A DNA stretch of 64,000 nucleotides from NCBI GenBank assembly GCA_015179025.1, contig WHUX01000201.1:1-64000 (forward strand), given 5' to 3'. This DNA comes from Terfezia claveryi. Taxonomy: Eukaryota > Ascomycota > Pezizomycetes > Pezizales > Pezizaceae. Made by a program: the position numbers and the translations under genes. Shown piece after piece: positions 20,501-29,860 of the stretch (within the stretch, counting starts at the first letter, position 1; each line of letters opens with the position of its first letter). The notes beneath the pieces are model-generated. The model worked only from the letters and a program-made list of their open reading frames with translations. It ran no database searches and was not told where the DNA came from.

Positions 20501-21338
20501 CTGGCAAGCCTTCTGCGAACTTCTGGGGATCAAAGTACGCCTGTCAATGGCATATCACCCCCAGACGGACGGCCAATCGGAGAGGATGAACGCCATTATG
20601 GAGCAATATCTGCGGGCCTTTGTCAACTACCAGCAGGATAACTGAGTTTTGCTGCTGGCCACCTGCGAATTCGCCACGAACAACCAGTTTTCAGAATCCT
20701 CCAAAACTTCTCCTTTCCTGGCCAATTATGGTTGGCACCCCCGATTCGTGGACACCCTAGCTCCCCTGCAGAAAGCCCAACCCCCAGCCAAGGAATTCAT
20801 AGCTAGAATCGCTGAGCTCTACTCAACACTGAAGGCAGAGCTGAGGTATACGCAAGCTAGGCAAGCCGAATATGCCAACGGCTCACGGTTGCCAGCCCCC
20901 AGATATCAGCCAGGCGACAAAGTATGGCTCTCCAGCCGGCACTTCCGAACAGAACGGCCCTCTCGCAAGCTCGACCACAAGTTCCTGGGTCTATTTGAGG
21001 TGTTGGCCACTATGGGCACTTATGCCTACCACCTGAGGTTCTCCAAGGACATCAACTGACATCCAGTCGTCCATGTCTCTGAGATCGAGCCTGCCGCTAG
21101 CGACCCTCTCCCCGGCCAGAAACACCCTCCATCTCCTCCTGTGGTTATCGAACGTGAGGAGGAATGGGAGGTAGAGGAAGTGCTGGACTCCCAAAGAAGG
21201 TATGGGCACCTGCAATATAAGGTCAAATGGCTGGGAGATAAGGAGACGACCTGGCAACCAGCGGAGGACCTGGAAAACGCACAGGACTTGGTCACCCTGT
21301 TCCACCAGCGTTACCCCCGGAAGCCTCGCCCCGCCTAA
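17535..21338 (+). pseudogene. Gypsy-A pol (PR-RT-RNase H-IN-chromodomain)
   Basis: Protease LIDCGASGIAFID at 17715-17755; proline-rich linker (18140-18220); RT with [12 protein letters not shown] (18738) and intact YLDD at 18926-18937; RNase H with ETDASDYVS (about 19368); Glu/Ala/Asp tether (19815-19885); integrase in a 336-codon open stretch (19635-20645) with HHDSLVAGHPG...CHVCKRAK zinc finger, TMDFMTGLP, VSDRGSQF and DGQSERMNAIMEQ; chromodomain EWEVEEVLDSQRRYGHLQYKVKWLGDKETTWQPAEDL at about 21164-21275; stop TAA 21336-21338. Frameshifts near 18475, 18620, 19135 and 19455 and a TGA at 20643 break it. The chromodomain would tether the integrase to methylated histone H3 in heterochromatin. 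Confidence 0.92.
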
Positions 21339-21549
21339 TGATGTTCTTGTCGTCCTGGAATTGGTTATTAGAATTGTTTTGTCGCTGTTGTTATTGTCGT
21401 TGTTGTTGGGATTATTGTTGGTACGTACTTCCAGCGTTGGGGTTGTGTTATGGGTTATTGGATTTAGTCGCCTGTTTTGTTTGTTTGTTTTTGTCTTGCC
21501 TTTCGCCTTGTCTTTCGTCGCTGGGGCTCCGAGCCTAAAGGGGGGATAG
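21339..21549 (+). other. Gypsy-A 3' untranslated stretch and polypurine tract
   Basis: About 210 bases without coding signature, rich in T and G on the element strand (runs of GTTATTGTCG type). AAAGGGGGGATAG at 21537-21549 abuts the 3' LTR and is the polypurine tract; the same CCTAAAGGG(G)GGATAG text precedes the 3' LTRs of the related elements. Confidence 0.8.
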
Positions 21550-22070
21550 TGTCACAACCGTCCTTTCCTAGCCGGGTTGAGAGTCGGACAGAATCCATTG
21601 ATTGATATCGTTGTTATCTCTGTTCCCGAGATAAGGGGTCTCAGGAACCTTATTCCTTCCGGTGGCCTTGGCTAGCCAGGAAGGAATCCTGTATATATAG
21701 CTTGCTCTCTCCGCCCTCTCGTTGGATCCCCATCCAATGTCTTGTATATTCAATACAGGGCCTTGCTTCTCTCCACGTTGGTGCATCTCCCTTGTGCACC
21801 TCCTCGCCTTGTCTCTGCAGCCCAGCTGCCTCCCTTGACATATGCGGCAACTGCTTCCGCATGTCTCGTGTCCCTTGCCCTCTGCCTCTCTTGCCTCTTG
21901 CCCTTGCCCTCCAGCTCAGCCTCCCCTTGGTCATACACGTAGCGTTCCTATATGTGTCTTACCCTAGCCTTTCCCCAGATCACATACGTAGCGCTCCTAC
22001 GTGTGCGATTGCCCCTTGCCACTTCCCCGGCATACCCTTGGTTGCCTTGTCCCCCAGAGCCCTAGTTACA
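21550..22070 (+). repeat. Gypsy-A 3' LTR (521 bp)
   Basis: Begins TGTCACAACC and ends GTTACA. Differs from the 5' LTR mainly by transitions, e.g. ATCCAATGTC against ATCCAACGTC in the self-priming segment. Long antisense ORFs here (such as 21650-21934) recur in every LTR of this family and are shadows of a GC-rich LTR. Confidence 0.93.
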
Positions 22071-22075
22071 ACTAA

Positions 22076-25000
22076 GGTCATACCTTCAAGACCTGTCGAG
22101 CTCTCAAAGAACACAACTTCTCCAAACTCGGCACCCAAAACCCTCCTCCTTCTGGTAAGGAGATAGTTCCATATCGAGCAGCAACAGCTCAACAACTATT
22201 TGACGATTCAGATAATGGCGTTGCTATGATGGTCAAAGTTGGCCCATCTTCTCTTCAGATCTCTCCCTCTTCCAAACACTCTAGTGTACCGACTAACTAC
22301 ACTACATATAAGGTATGGATCCTTGACACAGGTGCTTCTTATCATATCACCACTGATTTCTCTCATCTTCTAGAACCCACACAGTGCCGAACAGGCCTAA
22401 CTGTTAGTGGAGGAAGAGTGATGTGGGCTACACATCAAGGGAAAGTTTCGTTGAATATTGAAGTTGCTGGAAGTGTGATCTGTGTTACCCTCTCTGATGT
22501 TTTGTATGTACCGGATTGGAATGAGGCATGTTTGATTTCTTGGAGGAAGATTGATGAATTGGGATGCTTTCATTTATTAGGTGAAGATGGAATTTTGGAA
22601 GTTAAGAGAAAATCGGATAATTCAGTTGTCATTTCTGCCTCACTTGATCACAGTTCCTACCAAGTATATCCTATTGTTCACCATAGAAAGATCTATATGG
22701 CTGCCACAGACTATTGGCATCATGCTCTTGGTCACTCTTCAACTTAGTTCTAGTCAGAAGCCAGTCAAATCTACAAAGATGGCAATCTCCTTCCCAAACG
22801 TCCAACCTCATACTTCTGTGAATCATGTGCCAAATACAACTCGAAGCAGTCAGTACCTATATCAATCGAGAAACCAAAAGGAACAAAACCCTTTGATTTG
22901 GTTCATTCTGATCTCATGGGTCCCTTTAAAGTCGAATCTCTTGGGAAATACAAGTACATGTTAACTCTTATTGAAGATACATCTCGCTACTCTAAAGTGA
23001 ACTTCCTCTACAAAAAGAGTGATACTACTCGCTTTATCAAAGCCTTTTGTAAAAAGGTTAACACAACAACTGAACAATACCCTCGATTGTTCAGAACTGA
23101 CCAAGGTGGTAAGTATATCAACAAGGAACTGGAAGCTTACTTTGAAGAAAAAGGTATCAAGCACCAGACTACTGCCGCCTATTCCCATGAATCCAATGGC
23201 ATTGCAGAACGCTATAACCAAACTCTCACAAGTATAGTTCGACCTTCTCTCGATGATGCACCCCTCTTCCTTTGGGCTGAAGCCTTTAACTGGGCTGCCT
23301 ATATCAAAAATAGATTGCCTCACTCTGCACTAAACGGAAAAACCCCGTTCGAGGCTCTCTACAATATCAAACCAACACTCTCTCACCTCTGTCCTTTCTA
23401 CTCCAAGTGTTTCGTCTATATTCCTGAAGAAAAACGACTGCCTGGTTCAAAACTCGAAGCCAGACCACTTGAAGGACATCTTGTTGATTATATGGAATCA
23501 AGTCATATGTTTCGAATCTATATCCCATCTCAACGTAAGGTAGACACTTATCGACAAGTCAAGTTTAAACCGTCATCAACTTATACCTCTGTCGATGTTC
23601 ACTTTCCTCCTCTACCTCCTACTACAGCTGATACTCCATCAACACCACCTGTACCTCTTCGACCTTCTAGTTCAACACCTACCATTACTACTCCTGATAC
23701 TATAATCCCATCTATTCCTCTACCTCCTCCTCTATCAAATCTACAAGAGTATGACCAATACTCTGATGAGGATTCTGAGTCAGAGAGAGTTACTGAATCT
23801 CTAGTTGCTGGTCCCTCAACTCCTCCTCAACGAACAAGAGCCACTACACCTGCTGCACCAAAGTCAAGTCGTTCTAAAGAGTTCACCGAACCTCCAGAAA
23901 CTCCTAAGCTCGATTACAAGTTATACCCTAAACATTCTGGGAAACAACCTGACCATTATACTAACTCTAGTTGGGCTCGACTTGTAGCAGAACCTAATAG
24001 CTATAAAGAAGCTATAGCCTACCTTAATGCAGATGCATGGCAACGAGCTATGCTTGAGGAACACCAGTCAATTATCGATGCTCATACATGGATGATCCAT
24101 GATATATCAGAATTACCCTCAGGTCGATAACCTGTTGGCTCTAGGTAGGTATTTAAGGTTAAGCATAATGCAGATGGATCCATTGAATGTCACAAAGCAA
24201 GAATTGTTGCTAAGAGCTATTCTCAACAAGAAGGCCTTGATTATGATGAAACATTTGCACCAGTGCTATGGTACGACTCCTTACGACTTATCATTGCCCT
24301 AGCAAATCACCTCTCTTTGGACATGGATCAACTTGACATTAAATCAACTTTCTTGAATGGTGATCTTATCAAAGAAATCTGGATGTTACCTCCTCCTGGT
24401 ATTGGTCTAGATGGCAAGATTCTTTGACTTAACAAAGACCTGTATGAATTAAAGCAAGCACCCCTCCAGTGGTTCGAAAGACTCTCCTCTGCACTTGCTG
24501 AACTCGGCTTCATCTCTCTTCCCTTCAATCTATGTGTATTTATTAATATAGAACTCAAGGTAATACTTGTTGTTTATGTTAATGATATTACTGCAGCAGG
24601 CAAAACTCCCCAAATCAAGATTGTTATCGAACATATTAAGTCCTACTTTACAGTTACTATCAAAGGCGGTCTCAAATACATACTCGGAATCGAAGTCATA
24701 TCAACAGAGAAAGGACTACAACTCTCTCAACGTCAATATATTACCAATATCCTCAAACGCTTTGGACTTAACAACTGTTGATCAGTACTTACTCCTACCG
24801 ATCCCAAAGTACAACTGGTTAAGGCTGATGGTTCAGAACCTCCTCATGAACATACCTTATATCAACAGATGATTAGTTCTCTTATGTATCTCGTTACTTG
24901 TACACGTCCTGATCTTGGTTTCTCTGTTTCTTTTCTTTCACACTTCTCTTTTCATCCTCTTAAGTGTCATCATACAGCTGTTATAAGGGTTTTTCATTAT

Positions 25001-25522
25001 CTTATTGGAACTCATAATATTTCTCTTTCATATCAACGTTCTCCTTCTTCATCTTCTCTATTGCTTGTTGGTTATTCTGATGCTGATTATGCTGCCTGTC
25101 ATAATACTCGTCAATCTGTTACTGGTTATGTCTTTCTCCTTAACGGTTGTGCTATATCTTGGTTGTCAAAGAAGCAGAACTCTGTCTCTACCTCTACAAC
25201 TGAATCCGAATATATAGCACTCTCAACAACCGCTCGTCAGGCACTCTGGTACATTTACGCTTTTTCTCAACTTGGACACTCAATACCAGTCCATCTTCAT
25301 GCAGACAGCACTACCTCTATCAACGTTGCAGAAACCCTAGTTAACAATCCTCGAATGAAGCACATTGACGTTGCATATCATTTCACAAGAGAACAACTTA
25401 TCTTCAAGACTTTTACTCTCAGTCTTGTCTCGACTAATAAAAACCACGCTGACCTTATGACTAAAGGTCTCCTTCCTATACTCTATCACTATCATACTAA
25501 TAGTCTCGGGCTTACAGAATGA
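22076..25522 (+). pseudogene. Copia-1 polyprotein, protease-integrase-RT-RNase H
   Basis: Protease DTGASYH at about 22325-22345; GAG-pre-integrase with HHALGHSS and CESCAKYN (HHCC finger, 22720-22850); integrase core with HSD (22903), TDQGG (23098) and NGIAERYNQ (23196) as D, D, E; RT from about 24000 with FKVKHNADGS, DIKSTFLNGD and the active-site motif YVND at 24575-24586, where the second catalytic Asp-pair residue has become Asn; RNase H with YSDADYA (25074), ESEYIAL and HADST; stop TGA at 25520-25522. The integrase frame is open for 410 codons (22898-24130). Stops at 22746, 24128 and others plus YVND mean no active RT. Confidence 0.92.
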
Positions 25523-25529
25523 GAGAGAG

Positions 25530-26039
25530 TGTTGCAGCATACATTCTGTGCCCTCTCATATCGTTATACTTTCCTGTTACGGCATATATTTACTACTATA
25601 TCATCATATGTTTATTCTCTATTACGATATCTTCTTCTACTTATTTCTATCTAGTTCTATTACGAGTATCTATATCATGTCTTACATGCAGCTTACTCTG
25701 TACTATCATACTCACATACTTATATATCTATGCTCATTATTTCCCACACTGTCTTACCTGAATATTACATGCATATAACCTTTCTACTTATGGATATCTC
25801 TTCGTTACTTCCTCTTTAAGTTAGGTTACTATATGTTTAGTTTATACTCTATATTCATGTATTTAAGGCTAGTGTTTACCCGCTTCTCTAGATAGTTAAT
25901 TAAGCAACTCACATTGCACTCGCACTTATCCATATATTGTACTCGCTTCTCCTGTGATCCTCACTATCCCTCCATAATCTCTGCTGGTTACCATGCTACA
26001 TCTTACACTGTCCCGCTACCTATTTTATCTACTTTAATA
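25530..26039 (+). repeat. Copia-1 3' LTR (510 bp)
   Basis: Starts TGTTGCAGCATAC at 25530 and ends ACTTTAATA at 26039. The preceding GAGAGAGAG (25521-25529) is the polypurine tract for plus-strand priming and follows the polyprotein stop directly. Confidence 0.92.
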
Positions 26040-26512
26040 AACATATCATCTAGGTAGGTAGTATAGAACACATCCAGCAAATCCTACAAGGTGTCATTGA
26101 TAAAGTGTTGGAAGGAGGCCGAGGTATAAGTTAGGCCGAAGCGTATTACATTGTACTTGAAATAACTATATCATGTCTGGAAGGCAGTTTTCCACCCCTT
26201 ACCCTCAGTGATCTATAACAGGTTGTACGCCCCCCTCAGATCCAATTTGGTAAACCACTTTGCTTAGGAGAGGCTGGCTAATATCTTCTGGATTAGGGGT
26301 AAGGAATACCTGTTTTTGACCATTATCTTATTTAGACTATTATAATCAACACATAAGTGAAGAGAGGTATCAGTTTTCTTTACGAATAACACTGGGGCAC
26401 CCACTGTAGAAGAACTATACCAAATGAAGCTCTTATTGAGATTCTCCTCCAAGTACTTCATTAGAGCCTCTAATTCTACCCAGGATATTCTATAGAGCAG
26501 ACTGTATAGGGG
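26040..26512 (-). pseudogene. Gypsy-C RT, middle part
   Basis: Fragment of RT between the insertions of Copia-1 and Gypsy-B. The complement reads [20 protein letters not shown], then LHLCVDYNSLNKIMVKNRYSLPLIQKILASLS, and YLDD at about 26045-26060 right at the Copia-1 junction. Open only for 94 codons (26264-26548, whose start lies in the Gypsy-B LTR and is spurious). Confidence 0.83.
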
Positions 26513-26992
26513 TGTCACAACCATGTGCTTAGTTGTCCTTGCCATCACCTATAACGCAAGTGATGGGTTATTACTATTATTGTCCTTGTCATTACCTGTG
26601 ATTGCAGGTGATGGGTTATTATTATTGTTACTTTGCTTGGCTTCTGAGATAGGGAAGCTTATTTCTCCCATTGCCTTGACCGAGTTATATATATACAGAG
26701 CCTGTCCCTCGTACTATCATTAGATTCCCATCCAACGTCTTATATATTTAATACAGGACCTTGCTTCTTCTAGCACTTGTACACCTCCCTTGTGCACCTC
26801 CTTGTCTCATGAATAGATCTGCAACCCAGCTGCCTCCTACTACTCCTATGTGCCTCTCTTGCCCTCACCCTTACCTCTGTCCTAGCCTTTTACCCTAGTT
26901 ATACACGTAGCATTCCTACATGTATGTTATTCTTGCCTTACCTTTGCCCTAGTGTACCCCTTGGTCACCTTGTTCCCAGAGCTGTTGTTACA
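26513..26992 (+). repeat. Gypsy-B 5' LTR (480 bp)
   Basis: TGTCACAACC...GTTACA. U3 palindromes lie at 26543-26565 (decayed) and 26590-26613. TATATATA near 26686 is the TATA box, and ATCCAACGTC near 26730 the self-priming segment. The primer site CTACGTTAGATC follows at 26993-27004, with one G-to-A change from the others. Confidence 0.92.
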
Positions 26993-28087
26993 CTACGTTA
27001 GATCACCCTGACCAACTGGTATATCTACATTATGGCAACTCAAGAAACCACTTCTATGCTCCTAGAAGCTAGGTTCCAAGCCTGGCAAGCACTGCCTCTC
27101 CCAAAAAATCAGACTGACTTCGACAACTATTGCAACACTATCATTGACATTTACCTCACTGCGGATACTATGAGTTTGCAACTAGAAGCAGCCATACGTA
27201 AAGCCCAACAGAAACTGGCCAGAGCCGAAGATGAAATCACAATACTTACAGAGGACCTTACATCCAGCCAGAAGGACTTGGCCAATGAAAAGAGGACTGT
27301 CCAAACCCTAACTAGGGCCCTGGACACTATAAACTCTGAGAATCAGGCACCTTAGGCCCCCAAAACACAGGACCTCCCTGCTCCACTAAAATTCAAGGGC
27401 GAAAGGTCCCGTCTTAAACCTTGAAAAAACTCAATCAATATTAAGCTAAATGGGGACACTACAAAGTTCCCTACTATCCAACACTGCTTGGCCTACATAT
27501 AGGGCCTATTGGAGGATAAAGCCTTATATCAAGTCCAACCATATATCTAAGACTTAGGTATCAAACTAGTAGACATTCCTGTACTATTCGCTATCCTCGA
27601 TCGGGCATTTGGAGATCCAGACCAGGCAGAAACAGCAACTAGAGCCCTTCGGGCCCTAAGATAAGAAGGCAATAACCTCTTGACATATATAGGCGAATTT
27701 TCGAGGCTAGCAGAAGAGGTACGATGGAACGATCACATAAAATTGGAACAGTTTGAAGAGGGCCTTAGAATTGAGATCAAAAAGCACCTTATTCTGTCTC
27801 CAGCCAAAACTCTTGAGGAGCTCATTGACTTAGTCTCACAGGTAGAATAAAGGACGGCCAGGTTGAAGATGTAACAGGCCCGAATCTATCTCCTCCAGAA
27901 CCTATTGCAACCCTGCCTCTAGAATCAGTACCTCCAGAACCAATCACAACCCCGCCCCTAGAATCAACCCAACCTAGTTAAGGCAGCACACCCTTTCATG
28001 GTAGCTGGAGAAACTACCCCAATATACCTATCTTCGGGAAGACCCAGCTCACTCAAGGAGAAAGGGATTGCCGCCGCAATAATGGGC

Positions 28088-28355
28088 TGTTAGGAGTGAG
28101 CTAGTAATCACAGTGATATCTATTGGAATATCAATATATATGGATAAATTACTTGCTCGAGCCTAACTGGGTATATAATGTGTGAGGAATAATAGCTTTA
28201 TTCAAAGTAACCCAGTAATACAAAACTTTGCTCAAGTCTTAGAGAGCAATAACTAGATATAACAAGTAGGCATATATATAGGAAAGCGGGGTTGACTTCA
28301 GGCCACCCACTATTGGGTGGTTGTTAGCCCAGTCTACATAATCTCAGCCATAACA
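28088..28355 (+). repeat. Left LTR of the TRIM-like element (268 bp)
   Basis: TGTTAGGAGTGAGC...CATAACA. Matches 29470-29737 throughout with scattered transitions. Confidence 0.87.
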
Positions 28356-29004
28356 GTACTCCATCTCTGCTAGAGGGCGTCCCAACCGACCAACTTTACC
28401 AACCCTTATTTCACTCTACTCTATATAGAGGTAGGAACCACAACGGTATTGCATATCTCGTTGCTCAAGTATATTGGACTTTCAGCCTAACCGGAACATA
28501 GATGCCTCAACTGTATTGCATATCTCATGCTCACATATTGTTGGTCTTAACCTTATGTCCACTCTTAACATCTTTGACATGGGCCCCTTAATGATATTAT
28601 GACTCTGATAGCACAGCTACCTATAGGGTAGGGTAGTTCAGAAGGAAGGGGGTATTCTCTCAAACATAGTGGCATCATGCTAGTGCTTAAACAATCTCAA
28701 CATGAGGTGCAATATATATATGGATCATAGATCTGGGGTAATCTTGATAGGGGGGGGTATCCCACATGCCATTGCTATTAAAAACCTCTGCGTGGCAAAA
28801 CTCTATGGGAAAAAGCCAGCAACACAGGAAAAGGTTCAATACATGTCTTCCCAGCTATCCAACCTGACTTGCCAGTACAAGAGGGAGGTCTTAGTCATTT
28901 GCATGCTCATGATGCTTGTTTGGATCTTATATGCTCGCAGCACTCATTTGGGTCTTTAGCACTTATAGTGCTAGCTTGTGTCTTCACTGAAGGCAGGGGG
29001 TCTT

Positions 29005-29235
29005 TGAGCCTATGAGCTCGATCGGGGTTTTTGAGCTTTGAGCTCGAACGTGGTTTTGGAGCTTTAAGCTTGAGCGGTGTTTTTGAGCTTTGAGCTCAGA
29101 TGCGGCTTTTGAGCATTGAGCTCGTTCGGGCCCTTATAGGCTCGCTCGAGGCCTTATAGACTTGTTCAGGGCCGCAGGGGCTTGTTCCAGGCCACAGAGG
29201 CTCATTCAGGGCCTTATAAGCTTGGTGAGGGGGTG
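29005..29235. repeat. Degenerate tandem repeats inside the TRIM-like element
   Basis: About four units of roughly 28 bp built on GAGCTTTGAGCTC-like text (29005-29120), passing into about five units of roughly 20 bp built on GGCCTTATAGGCTCG-like text (29120-29230). The units share a GCTCG start, which suggests one array that changed period. No coding role is evident. The 86-codon ORF at 28702-28959 upstream has no recognisable domain. Confidence 0.7.
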
Positions 29236-29469
29236 TTTGAGCATTTTGTTCGATATCTAAGACTTAGTAGATCCAGAGATCTCAATATAGGATTAGTAGG
29301 TCATTTAGAACAAGCTAATAAGCATATAGGATAGGGAAATAATTATTTCCAATGTCATTCATATTGGCAAATAATCTGTTCCGCCCTTGGGGGATCATCT
29401 GACAGTGTAGGTAGCGAGGAAGGGGTGATTTGACTTAGAATTACCAGTCCCTTTGATTTAGCAAAGTAA

Positions 29470-29737
29470 TGTTCGGGGTGAGCTAGTGATCACGGTGATA
29501 TCTGTTGGAATATCAATATATAGGGATAAATCACTTGCTCGGGCCTAACTGGGTGCACAATATGTGAGGAATAATAGCTTCATTCAAAGTAACCCAGTGA
29601 TATAAAACTTCGCTTGAGTCTTAGAGAGCAATAACTAGATACAAGAAGTGGGCATATATATAGGAAAGTGGGGTTGACTTCAGGCCACCCACCATTAGGT
29701 AGTTGTCAGCCTAGTCTGCATAATCTTAGCTGTAACA
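29470..29737 (+). repeat. Right LTR of the TRIM-like element (268 bp)
   Basis: TGTTCGGGGTGAGC...TGTAACA. Contains GGCCACCCACCATTAGGTAG, an imperfect inverted repeat also seen in the left copy (CCACCCACTATTGGGTGG). Confidence 0.87.
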
Positions 29738-29860
29738 TAGGCTATGCATTACCTGTGGCAAGGGAGACTACTTTATGGCGGCATGTCCCCTCCGCAAGAA
29801 CTGCTTCCTAGCCAACTATACCATATCTGAATTACAGATCAAAGAAGCTAGTGAAGAGTT

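Larger units (their letters stand above)
15864..22070 (+). mobile_element. Gypsy-A: complete Ty3/gypsy chromovirus inside Copia-1
   Basis: Complete element of 6207 bp with LTRs 15864-16386 and 21550-22070. Flanks ACCAA (15859-15863) and ACTAA (22071-22075) form a 5-bp duplication with one C-to-T change. The uninterrupted Copia-2 at 744-765 reads CTTACCAAGGTCAT, the exact empty site. Gag and pol are in different frames (pol at -1). Close relative of Gypsy-D. Stops in gag and pol make it defective. Confidence 0.95.
14426..26039 (+). mobile_element. Copia-1: full-length Ty1/copia element (contains Gypsy-A)
   Basis: LTRs of 510 bp each (14426-14935 and 25530-26039) enclose one polyprotein. Removing Gypsy-A leaves about 5.4 kb, a normal copia length. 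The flanks AAGAT (14421-14425) and AACAT (26040-26044) form a 5-bp target duplication with one change, in the RT gene of Gypsy-C. Order is gag, protease, integrase, RT, RNase H, typical of copia. The LTR begins TGTTG and ends TAATA, not the usual CAACA; both terminal CA dinucleotides would have become TA, the preferred RIP change. Confidence 0.93.
28088..29737 (+). mobile_element. Small non-autonomous LTR element (TRIM-like, 1650 bp)
   Basis: Two 268-bp direct repeats (28088-28355 and 29470-29737), each TGTT...TAACA, enclose 1114 bp. TGGGC (28083-28087) and TAGGC (29738-29742) form a 5-bp target duplication with one G-to-A change; removing the element rejoins the Gypsy-B gag zinc-knuckle coding text (AATGGGC + TATGCATTACC). 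No gag or pol domain is visible inside, so it must depend on enzymes of another element. No clear tRNA primer site or polypurine tract is visible next to the LTRs. Orientation is arbitrary but TG...CA ends hold on both strands. Confidence 0.85.

Noticed and set aside
21650..22166. ORFs of 90-170 codons on both strands of LTRs (also 16017-16550, 35446-35871, 41104-41481, 61136-61630)
   Set aside because: They lie wholly in LTR sequence, occur in several frames at once and break at different points in each copy; no domain is visible. They are shadows of stop-poor, GC-rich LTRs.
28702..28959. 86-codon ORF inside the TRIM-like element as a gene
   Set aside because: No recognisable domain, no codon or motif support, and only one copy to judge from.
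29005..29235. CRISPR-like array
   Set aside because: Units are degenerate, contiguous without unique spacers, change period, and sit inside a fungal LTR element.
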